Position numbers and translations under genes: made by a program. 64,000 nt of DNA from Harmothoe impar. Its lineage: Eukaryota > Annelida > Polychaeta > Phyllodocida > Polynoidae. Of the stretch, positions 14,001 through 26,000 are shown one piece after another (positions within the stretch are counted from its first letter, which is position 1; the number at the start of each line of letters is the position of its first letter). A model generated the notes under the pieces. That model searched no databases, was not told the DNA's origin, and saw only the letters and a list, made by a program, of their open reading frames with translations. Location: NCBI GenBank assembly GCA_947462335.1, contig OX381704.1:26869955-26933954 (forward strand), written 5' to 3'.

Positions 14001-17000
14001 ATAAAGCACTTTAATTAACGTAAAAAGTCAAGCAAACTGCAATATTTGAAGCCCATGTGTCTATTATACTAACATGAAACGCAAATATGTGCTGAGTTAG
14101 TAAGGTAGGTTTCTGATATGAGCACATACTTGTCCTTGCTCGTCAAAGGCCATGACAACGACGGCTGCACCATATCGTCGGACGGTGGCAGCCTTCTGTA
14201 GGAAGTCTTCCTCGCCTTCCTTCAAACTGATGCTATTTACAATGCACTTCCCCTGTGTGCACTTCAAGCCTGCTTCTACCACCTCAAACTTGGAGGAATC
14301 AATACACAGAGGTACCTGAACAAGAGAAATGTGTGTTCAGTTAGTACATGCATCCATTGACTTTTCGAAGGGCAAGCATTTAATTGTACCCGTTGGAAAT
14401 ACATTACTGACTCGACCAGACTCTGACAGGGTCCACCAAAAAGCTGAACTCAAAAGCAATGAGAATACAAAATGTTTCGGTGCAAAAGGACAATAAAATG
14501 ATTTTGGTAAAAAAATATTTACCTTGGCAATGTCAGGTTCGGAGGATACAAGATTTACAAATTTGGTCATGGCTGCCACCCCGTTAAGCATGCCCTCGTC
14601 CATGTTGATATCGAGTATCTGAGCGCCGCTATCCACCTGCTCCTTAGCCACACTAAGGGCCTCCTGCAACACATACACAAGACGTTGTATTATCATATGC
14701 TACTACAAAGAGATCAATATGTAATGGTGTATAAATAGTTATCCGAATAACTTACCAGTTGTGAAGGAGAACTGGTGTTCCGAAGAGGCCAAGGCACCTC
14801 GTGGTGCCCTTGGGGGTCATAGGGAGATAACACGTCACTTCCGGCAGTACTATAAAGCGGGCGCATGAAAGGGGACAGTTGCTGAGTTAACCCAATAATC
14901 CCCTCGCATGAATAAAGGTCTCTAACGACCTAAATAAAATTACATCAGAAGACCCCCAAATTGTGTGCATACAACCTAGCTGGTCTTGGGAGGTGTGGTG
15001 GGCCCTATGACCCCCAAGGGCACCACGAGGTGCCTTGGCCTCTTCGGAACACCAGTTCTCCTTCACAACTGGTAAGTTATTCGGATAACTATTTATTCCG
15101 AATCACCCTTCGGCACCTCTCGGTGCCCGAGGGGATCCTCGGGAGATCTTCAAAGCTATGAAGTAACTGAACCCGTATGTGATTGGTGTGCTTTAAAGCG
15201 TATCTCTATTAGCCACCCTATTCTTGTTTATGTATTCCTGGATATTGTTATTCAATAAAGTCTTAATATTTTCCTTTTTTAGAAATATTTTCATATATTG
15301 AAATTTTATAATATCCTCTACTTTTTAATGTTCATTTTATCTAGAGAAAATTACAATGATGTTCTCTGATCAATAAAAAGTTCTGAACAAATAGATATGA
15401 GTATTCGTTTTTATTGTAATTGTCTCTGTAGCATATACAATAATAATACCATATTACGATTTGTAATATCAAATAGTTGTCCATTCTTTTGGGACCATGA
15501 ATACTCTGTCTGATTTCCTTAATTTCCAACAGTAGGAATCAACGTGACCGTAGGATACTTCTCAAGGATTTCCTAACTCGTCTCAAATTGAATTTTTTAA
15601 ACATTTCAATTATTTCTAAACCAACTGCGTAGTAATACACTTATGACAGCAAGTTTTTAAAGTAACTATGTCGATTTTTAAATCTCAACAAATTATTTTT
15701 GTGTGCATTTTACAATTGTTTCTTAATTCACAATTTTATGCTTTGAAAGATTTTTTCAAACTACAACATCAGTTTTAAAATTTTCCAATTTTTAACACGT
15801 GTAACTAGAAGTCAAACACTAGTCCCGTCTGGTCTTAAGCCAGTTCATCTCTGATAACTTCCCTGACTGTGACAGTGGGTCTGTCAATGGGCTTGTTGTA
15901 GAACCTTGCCATAGATTCCTGTGCCTTCCAGGATCCATGCCTCATCAAGACATCCGCCGAGAGTCCAAGAGATGCCCCTGCCGACGTAGAGGCCCCTCTG
16001 GTAGAGTGCAATTTGTACACCTCTGTGTCAATTCCAGCCTCTGCTAACACCTGGAGGACCCACCTGGAGATTGTGTCTCTAGTGACATACCGGTAGGGTC
16101 TCCTGAATGAGATAAACAACCTTGTTTCCTGTTGTCTCAAGGGTGCTGTTCTACGTAGGTACTCCCTCAGCACATCTACCACACACACATAGCGCTTCAT
16201 GATGTATGGTTTGATGGTGATTACCGGTAGGGGGTCCCCTACCTTGGCAGTCTTCATGGGTTTTGTTAGAGTGAAGACTGCCTCCCCCTGGTCTGACCAT
16301 ATTAGATGGCGCAGATCCAGCGCCAGGGTAGCTTGTCCACGCTGCCCTGACGTGAGGAGGAACAGAGTCACCAGCTTCTGTGACAATTGTTTCAGGCTCA
16401 ATCCTGAGTTGTCACCCCAGGCTTCAAAGAGTCTGAAGACTGGTGTGACATCCCAGAATCCCCTGTACCTAGGGACTGGAGGATTCATGAAGTAGGCTGT
16501 TTTAACTGCCCTACAAACCCAGTAGTTCTTACCCACTGTCAGTCCGTTATCCAACACTGGTAGAAGAACAGACAGAGCGCTCCTAGCTGCATTCACAGAG
16601 CCTGACGATAGGTTAAGCTCTGACAATAGACGCAGGAATCTGCAAACCTGAAAGGTGGTCGGCTTCCAAGTTTCAACCCCATAAAATTCACAAAACAACA
16701 ACCACTTGTCCAAATAGTTAGAGTAGGTTTTCTTCGTCGCTGGTCTCCAACTTTTAAGTAGGAACTTTGCTGTCTTTTTGTCACAACCATCCAAGACTAA
16801 CTTCTGACGAATATTTCTGAAATGATCAGTCCTGACTTTTCCAGGAATCTGTCCTCTCTTCCCGGATTCTTTAGATTTCCTCTCTTTGGTGAGATTCTCA
16901 TCTGTCTGACCGCGTGCTGACTCAGCAGAGAGAACCACGGACGGGATGCCCAGTCTGGAGTGACTAGCACTAGTCGTCTCACCCCGTCTTGTAGCGCCTT

Positions 17001-20000
17001 CCTGATGACTCGCAGGATCAATCTGAAAGGAGGGAATGCATACGCATTAAGTCCAGTCCAAGGTATTGAGAATGCATCCACCCATGTGGATGTAGGATCA
17101 GGGTATCTAGAGCAGTAGGCCTCACACTTATTGTTTGCTCTAGTAGCAAACAAGTCTACCTCAGGCTCCCCCCACCTAATGCATATTTTCCCAAATATCC
17201 TAGGGGCCAGTTCCCACTCTATGTTGTCATTAAACAATCTAGAGGCAGTGTCAGCTTCCACATTCAGAATACCCGGTATGTGAGATGCTTTAATCCAGTT
17301 GTTGGTGTTCTCTGCCCAACCCCAGATAAGTGTCGCTATGTATTGGCATCTAGGGGACCTAACCCCACCCTGCTTGTTGACATAAGCCATGGCAGTGGTG
17401 TTGTCTGTCTTTACATGAATCAGGACACCTTCTTCCTTTACTAGACTAAGTAAAGCAAAATAGATTGCCTTGAGTTCCAACACGTTAATGTGGCTGAGGT
17501 CATCCCCCAGCCATCTACCCCCTATGGTTGCTTTCTCACAGTAGGCTCCCCAACCCTGGAGACTTGCATCAGTGAAAAGTAGTAAATCTGGGGTGTCACC
17601 CCTGATCAACCTCACTGAGTCTAGTATGTGTTCTGACCACCAATGTATGTCCCTGAGCGCCTCCTTACTCAGAGTCATTTCACACTCGAAATTACCCTGA
17701 GAAAAAACCAGCGCCAGGTTCTTGCACCTTTCCAGACCCTTGAGATGTGCCGTCCCATAGTCAATGCCCTTGCTATAGGCTATCATCATCCCTATCAAAG
17801 AAGCTACCTGTCTGATAGTGGTAGGACCCTCTAAGACTGTCTGAATTAATTTCTGCATGTTGTGTACCTTGTCCCTGGGCAAAGTGACCCACATGTTGAC
17901 CGAGTCTATCTCAAACCCTAGAAACCTGACTGTTGTTGTCGGTGTGAAAACTGACTTCAGTGGGTGAACCACCAACCCCAGCCTATCTAGAGCTTCTACC
18001 AAAAGGACTATAGATCTTTTACATTGATCTTCCGTCTCTGCAATGATGAACGAGTCATCAATGTAGGGAAAACAATGGCATCCTGCCTCCCTGGCCTTAG
18101 CAAACACTGGTGTTAGTAGTTTTGTAAAGATTCTAGGGGCGCAAGCTAATCCATTTGGCAAGACCCTAAACTGGTAAAGCTTATCTTTCCATCTGAACTT
18201 CAGGTACTTCCTGTGTTGTGGCGTGATCAAGAATGAGTAAAAAGCATCTTTTAAATCAATTGATCCCATGTACTCTCCCCCTTGTACCATGTCAATGGCT
18301 GTTTCTAGAGAAAACATCTTAAAATGCTCATACTCTACACATTTGTTTAATTGTGTTAGATCAAGAATGACCCTGAACCCGTCTGGTTTAGGGCGTACAA
18401 ATACATTCGATATCCATTCCCCTGGCTCATGTTCTACCGGCTCCACAATACCCTTTCTTAAGTATTTAAGAACTTCCTCATCTACTGCTAACCTTTCTTC
18501 CTTTCCCAATTTATATGGGTAAGGTACCGCTAGCTGAATTGGTGTTATTATGAAAGGTATAGACACCCCTTCTACTGCATTTAAAATCCAGCTATCTGAA
18601 GTTACCTCTCCCCACTCTGGTAGGTAATTCTTCACTTGGCCAGCATAGAAAATGTCAGGGGTATGAACAATCGATTGTATAAGCTCAGACTCAAAGGAAC
18701 TCACCTCACCTAATGTCTGTTGTTGTTGGGCCGGTTCTGGTTGTAGCCTCCCCGACCCGGCTGCCCGTTTCCCCGACCCCTGGTGTTGTTGAAGGCACCA
18801 CGGCCTATGAAGGGGGAGCCGTTGCCAGAGTTCTGGGCAGAGTAGGAGTTCTCCAGAGGGCTACGGTAGTTGACATCATCTGTCCCATAAGAAGCTCCTC
18901 TACCCCTCCCCCTGGGAGGGTAGTTCTGTGCCCCCCTGCCTCTAGGAGCAGCGGGCTTCTTGAACTTGTTGTGGTTGTAATCCCCCGAGCCACCCGGTCT
19001 CGGTTTGTTGTTGTTGTTGTTGTTGTTGGCTCTCTCGTCCCTGAGTTCAGGCGCGAGGATATGGTTTACCAACTTCCTTTCTCTGTTGGCAGCTACCGCT
19101 GCTGCCCTAGCCTCTTGCCCAAAGAGCTGATCTGAGACGTCTGGAGCTGCTATGACTCTTTCTGCTGTATTTTTATCCAACAGCCTGGAAAGATCTGACT
19201 TCCTCCTCTCTGAGAGTGCTTGCCTAGTGTAAAGCGCCAGAGCTAGACCCCCGAGGGCATGTTTCCCAGCCTCGTCGAGGTCCTTGTCCCCACCTCCCCT
19301 TTCTAAGACTAACTGAATAAGTGGCAGGAAGGCTGTAATGCTAGCATGGAGGGCCGATTGGATCCCTCTGGTGTTTTTATCCAAGTTCTTCTCCACAGGG
19401 GTCATCTTCTTGAAGAGACCACCTTGTACTAGAGAGACCTTCAGCTGTTTCACATTAGCTGGAGGTGGGTATTCCTGGAGTAGTTTCTTAACATCTTTCT
19501 CCTCCTTGTAGCGCTTGTAGATCTTGTTTACAGTGGACGACAAGCCTTCAGAGACGGCTGGGCCGTATTTAGTAGTATCCTCGTCCAGATCAATGCCTTC
19601 AATTAGGTCACGGAGTGTACCTGAGGCGTAGCCGGCGAGTGGGTCTTTCTCCTTCTCGTCGGTCTTCTCCTTCTTCTTCTGTTTCTCACCAGACGGCGCT
19701 TCAGACGCTGACTTGTGAATTGTGACGTCATCAGTAACGTCCAAGATGTTGTCGTCTTGACGATCAGAATCTGCGACAGATCTCGCCCAAAATTCAATGG
19801 AACTGCGTGCCCTATCTACTTCCAAATCAACATCCTCCGTCCCTGGTGGTGGGGGTTGACTATTTCTGACATTTTCTCTCGTTAATTCCCTTGGGACAGT
19901 GGGAGCGGGGGAGACGCTGACGGCCCGCTCTGAAGCTATGCTTGGAGCGCGGCTGTTTCTAGAAACTTCTGCGTTGTTTCTTCTCCAATCCAGAAAAGCA

Positions 20001-23000
20001 ACGTAATCTCTGCGAAGCTTCCTGTCTCTACTGGTAGATCTCTGCCTAGATCTAGATCTACGGCTAGATCTACGGCTAGAAGCCGAGCTAGAAGGAGATC
20101 TAGAGCGGTGGGCTCTCTTCTTCTTACTCCGGCTACGGCTCCGGCTGCTCGAGCTGCTGCTTGAGGAGGAGGAGGACGATGGCGAAGTTGAGATCGCTCG
20201 TCTTTTCTTTCTCCTCGACTCTTTTGAAATCACCGAAGCGGATCAATTTCTTGAGTCATGACTAGATCCCTTTCTATGGGCATCTTTGTCTTTGTCAGAA
20301 TTGCCCATGGGGCTTTTAGAACTTCTCTCCATGCTAGTGAAACTCACGCAGGCTTGGAATGAGAATGGCGTCTGCCTTGACTTTGAAGAGCGTCTGCGTT
20401 CAGAAAACTGAAAACGATCAGAACAAGTCTTTTAGTCAGTTTGTCCCAATAAAACAAATATCAAAATGACCACAATACAATTCCCCACAATTCTCACGCG
20501 AATTATATAACCAAATTCATCCAAGAAATAGCTTTAAAAGCCATTTACTCACCCGCACGACGTGAAACCGCCAATTAGAATTCGTGCGTTCGCTGTACTG
20601 CCGGAAGTGCCGTGTTATCTCCCGAGGATCCCCTCGGGCACCGAGAGGTGCCGAAGGGTGATTCGGAATTAACTTTGGAACTGTACGATGTCGTTATGCT
20701 TTCCTCACAGAATAGGGGAGCTAGAACTGAGACACTTATTACAATACACCAGCAGCTCCCCAGCTTCGCTGCTGTTGATACGGTGAGCATTTGGTGCCCG
20801 TGAGAAGAAACTTAAAAAGCCTACAACATGGCGGCGGGCGCAATCGTAAGTGCCGACCAGGACCCAACAAAATCGCCTCGAGTGAAATGCATCGTGGGAG
20901 TCGCATCGATATTGATATGGTCCTAATAATGGGAGGTGTATTAGGGGGCAAATTTTGCGCACTCCTTTTCTTTTTTTTTCTGGGATATTTCACGAAAACT
21001 TCCATCAGCTTACAGCCTTACTCCAATTTTCCACAATCTTACCTCATAGTTTCCGTTTTTGATGAGTCTCAAGAACTTGCGAGAGCCAGCCACATTGCAT
21101 CGTTCACCAATATTGATGAAGTTTGTATATGGTCCTATGTTCATCGGTTCCAGACCTGACAGTCTCATGTAGTCATCATACAGGGTAGTTGGTGGCACTC
21201 GCGGCTTGTACGGCCGCATTGCATCTGCTATCGCTCTAAAACCAGAATTATATTTTGGTTAATGATATTCTATCATAACTGGATACCTAGTCAGTTGTAC
21301 CCATCAAATACTTCTCATTTGTTTGTATTACAAGATACATCCAATAATACAGCACATATTATGTATTATATGTCTACCTGATATGCTCAGGTGTGGTTCC
21401 ACAACAGCCTCCAACAATGTTGACCAGACCATCCTTGGCAAAAGACCGCAGCTGCTCGGCTGTGAACGCTGGTGTCTCATCGTATCCACCAAATGTGTTT
21501 GGAAGACCTAGAAAAGCAAGCATAATTTTCCTTTGAAATTAAACTGTTATTTTATTTAAATATACAGCAGTCCAACATTATAGCACTCCAATGCACTATA
21601 TGGATATATATCTAAAACTGGACATCGACATCCATGTAACAGAAAGCTATATTTATTAGAAGTAGAAATCCATGAATATCTATATGAAGGAGAACACCAT
21701 GTTCATGCCTATATGTCTGTGTGTATGTTCATTTCGAAATTCAAGATTGCAACCATTGATTGAATGCCACCATGCTTTCAATGTAATCTCGAATTGCAGT
21801 TGCAGTAGTTTGATACTAATAAAAGAAAATCTATTCTATTTTTCTTTCATGAACAGTTGGCATCCCATAGATTCAAGATGGCTATCACTTATTGAATGTC
21901 CCAATGCTTGAAATGCAATCTTGACTTGTAGTTGCATTAATTTGATACTATCAAAAAAACAAATCCTATTTGATTTTTCCTTCATTCAACCCATTCAAGA
22001 TGGCTACCATTTACTAAATGCCACAATGCTTTCAGTGCAATGAAGAATTGTAGTTGCATTAATTTGATATCTATATAAGAACATTTCTATTTGATACCTT
22101 TTTCAAACACAGTTGGCACCCCATAGGTTTAGGATGGCCACCATTCATTGAATGCCACAATGCTTTAAATGCAATCTTGAAATGTAGTTGCATTAATTTT
22201 AAACAGTTAAAAACATCCAATTTAGTTGTTTTTTTCATGAAGAGTTGGCACCCCATAGGTTCAAGATGGCCACCAATCATTGAATGCCATAATGCTTAAA
22301 TGCAATCTTGAGTTGCTTTCTTTTTTTTCTTTCATGAACAGTTGGCACCCCATACATTCAAGGTGACTACCAGTCATTGCATGCCACAATGCTTTAAGTG
22401 CAATCACAAATTGTAGTTGCATTAATCTGATACTAATAAAAAAACTAATTCTATTCTTTTTTTTATTTATGAACAGTTGGCACCCCATATATTTAAGATG
22501 ACTACCATTCATTGAATGCCCCGATGCTTGAAATGCAATCTCGCATTGTAGTTGCATCAATTTAATGCTAATAAAAAACAAATTCTTATCAATTTTTCTT
22601 TCATGAATATTTGGCACCCCATAAGGTGGCCACCATTCATATTAATGCAAATAGAATGCTTTAAGTGCTGTCACGACTTGTAGTTGCATTAATCTGATAC
22701 TAAAAAAAAAAAAAATCTATTTGAATTTTCTTTCATGAACAGTTGGCACCCCATAAATTAAAAATGCACCCAGCACCCAGGTCAACAGCTATATACAGAC
22801 ACGTGTACCTCCCCTGCCTGTTCTCCTTCAATGCACAGTGAAGAGGGTGGGAGGGGGTGACCCTCAACAGTGCATAAACACTTTGATTGGATGACAATGC
22901 AGTTTTTATATTACAACCTAAATTTGTGCAACGAAAATCATCAAGAAATACTAAGTATTTTTTCCAAAGAATAGCTTTTCTAGAATGGCTCGGTATTCAG

Positions 23001-26000
23001 GAATCCTACTGCGAATAAAAAAATGTCAAATTCTAATTCTAAATACCTGAAAATTGAGAAATGCTGGCGTTCACGGGTTATGTAGGAAATGTACTAAAAA
23101 CAGCAAAAAAGGGCAACAAAACCCTAATTTTCTCAAAAACTGTTCAGTAGGATTTTTTCTAACTGAGGTTCCACTGTTTTCTACCCTCATATTACACATT
23201 GGCATAGAGAATATATTGACACCTAGTCAGGATTTTGCGCTAGGAGCAATCTGTGAGGCGAAAAACAGCCAAAATGAGCCACTGGTCTGAAGTATAAAAC
23301 TGGGCATCGATCACTATAGAGCTACAAAGAGACAGAGAATCGATGTCCAGTAATTATTTCCAATTCCGCATTCATTATTTTATACTTCGGGTAGTTTAAC
23401 GTCTGCTTGGCCCATGAAAGGGAAATGCAGGCTGCCACAAGGTTAAGCTTTTCACTAGTTGGAGGCCTACCAGAGCCGGGTTTGGGTTATAAGGATTATC
23501 CCAAAGTCGGGGTGCGGGTTATACGCGAGGTGTGGGTTATACACAGGAATTTACGGTGTTATGAAATGAGCTGAAGACAAAAATCCGCTCCTATATATTT
23601 ACCATAACAAGAGTTTTTAACCACCCACATCATGTAGACATGGTTTGAGAGGGACAGGCCTTTTTATATAATGATGTTAGTCTACCACAACATGGAAGAT
23701 GGTAGCTTTATAGGTGGAGTTGTGATGAAAGATATAGGATTTCCTCAAGTTAAGGTGTGGTTTACAGACGAGATACTGTTCATGGATGAGCTGCAAGTTT
23801 TAATTTGTTTCTTTTTTTTCAATTTAATTGTTTATTATACTGAGCAACTACATCTACAAATTAATGCAGCTATCAAAGAATGGCTCGGTGTGTGGACACA
23901 AGAGAGCACCAAGTTAATCCTTTTACTAATACATTATTTCTTTAGTTTTTTTTTATACCACTGCTTATACCAAGGCAAGTGCTATTACGTAATGGACACA
24001 TTTACTCTAATTAATCTGGAAAATGATTGATTTGGCACAGCTAAAGAAGTTGTACGTCTTGTTCAAGGAAATGGGGCCATCTGTACACAAGTTACAATAC
24101 TTTATATATGAAATTATCTTGTTTTAAGATTGGAAGGATTCCTCGTCATGCACTGATAGGTTACAGTAGATAAGAGGAACCATATTGGGCTTTGCACCAA
24201 ATGACATTTTTTCCACCCATGGAGTTTCATAATATACATCAGTACATGCAATAGGCCATGTACCCATACACCCACCACGAATATAACCATGCAGTGCTCT
24301 ACATTTTCCATTGACCCTTGAACCTGTGACAATGACCTGGATAGGGTAGGAGAGTTCAGACACATGGACCTTATCAGACATATACTCGGTACATGTAGCA
24401 TGTTATCAGTCAGTGTAGTCACAATGACCCTCAGGACAATACACTAAACAGCCTCTTTCCATAAACAAGGACGGAACTTTCCCCTCGTGCTCCTCTCCCT
24501 CAGTCATTGTTTCCTGATTGCATGTATATCGTGAGTTGAAGTGTTTCTCTTACCTGCATTTGGGTAGCAGATCACGTAAGATGTCGTGTTTTTTCCAATG
24601 GCCTCAATATGTGGTCTCATTTCTGATGCTCCCAAGGCACAATTCAAACCCAAACTGAAAATACAAAGAAATCTCCGGTCAAGTACTAATACATGTATTA
24701 AAGACAGGCATACTACACGTATTATAAATGTATATGACAATACATTAGCAAAGCACTATTAACAATTCTGTTTGACCATAAGTGATTTGGTGTTCATCGA
24801 CTAAATGGCATCTTGGTAAATCATTCCAATCTAGAGAAATGTAATTAAACAATATTTGTTTATTCCTTACAATGACAAACTGTAATTTATATTTGTTTAT
24901 TCCATCCAAGCGACGACAAACTGTAATATAATTTGATAGGACTATTGCATGCACCAGTATATCACAGAACACCATTGGTGGAAAACCTTAATTCAAAATA
25001 TTATATGCACCCACCATAGAGGGTTAGCATGTGAGACGCTGATGACAAAGCCCTCTGCGGTTTGACCAGACAGGGTTCGCCCACTCTTGTCCACGATAGT
25101 TCCAGACACAAAGATGGGCACTTTGCGGCATCCTTGCTCTATCAGGAGATCGATTGCATACAAAGCAGCCTGCAAGATATATAGACGGTAAGCTTGAATG
25201 ATTGCCATGTTTCTCTCCATAAATACTGATACCTTTTATTGTTCTGTGTCTTAAAATCATATCAAAGGGCAAAAATATGGAAGTCTATATCAAAATGATA
25301 ATTGCGTTAGTATACTGTAGTATACATATTATTGAAATTATAAATCAATGGGAAGTTTCTAAAGACAATTTTCTTCACAGAGAAATGCAACCTGTTTTAC
25401 CTTTGCATTTAGGGTATCAAAGATTGTCTCTACCAAGAGGACATCAGCACCTCCGTCCAGAAGAGCTCGGGCCTGTTCACTATAGGCTTCGACTAGCCCA
25501 TCAAAAGCTACAATTGCAAGATAATAAAATTGTTGTTAGGTAACACACAATATAGCCTGTCACGGGTAGTCTGATTGTAAATAGTGAAAACGTTTTTAAA
25601 TTATAAAAATATTTTCATTATATTTAAGTGTACCCCGTGCATGAATTTCAGTTTAAAATGTGAGTGGCAGCATCTTGAGTAACTCCAGTGTGCCACATTT
25701 TGACATCTTGGTGTATTTGTTTTCACACCTGTCAGGAGCTCACAAAGGACACGCATGGTTGCACTCTGCTTCTGTATTCACACCTTGCACACTGCAAAAG
25801 CCACATGCTCCATAAGTCTGATAAGAGAAGTGCATTCAGTCGTTACTCAATTATTGTAGACGCAGCAGTGCAGGTAAGGTCTATGTTGGTGCTCTGTGGA
25901 ATGCAGTAATACACTTACTTATGTTTCTGTAGTCTGGCCTTTCTACTGATGGCGATATAGACAAGGTTCTGTTGGTGGGTCCCATGGCACCGGCCACATA

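Larger units (their letters stand above)
14731..20670 (-). mobile_element. Full-length DIRS1-like tyrosine-recombinase retrotransposon
   Basis: The element is about 5.94 kb and sits in the MTR intron between exons 9 and 10, coding strand the same as MTR. It has the textbook DIRS1 architecture. The ends share an inverted core (GAGATAACACG... near 14822 and 20590-20620) but differ in their outer parts. An internal complementary region at about 14995-15160 contains the reverse complement of both outer ends joined head to head. Coding order is gag-like, RT/RNase H, then tyrosine recombinase. No integrase or LTR is seen, and no target duplication, as expected for this class, which integrates by recombinase through a circular DNA. 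Sharp end symmetry suggests recent insertion, although the first ORF carries an in-frame stop. Confidence 0.95.

Noticed and set aside
15835..20332. RT, recombinase and RS-rich ORFs as host genes
   Set aside because: Their order, motifs, overlap and enclosing inverted repeats show they belong to the DIRS element.
22071..22617. Reading frames in the satellite element
   Set aside because: They are periodic with the ~132-bp unit and shared with the other copy. They show no protein motif.
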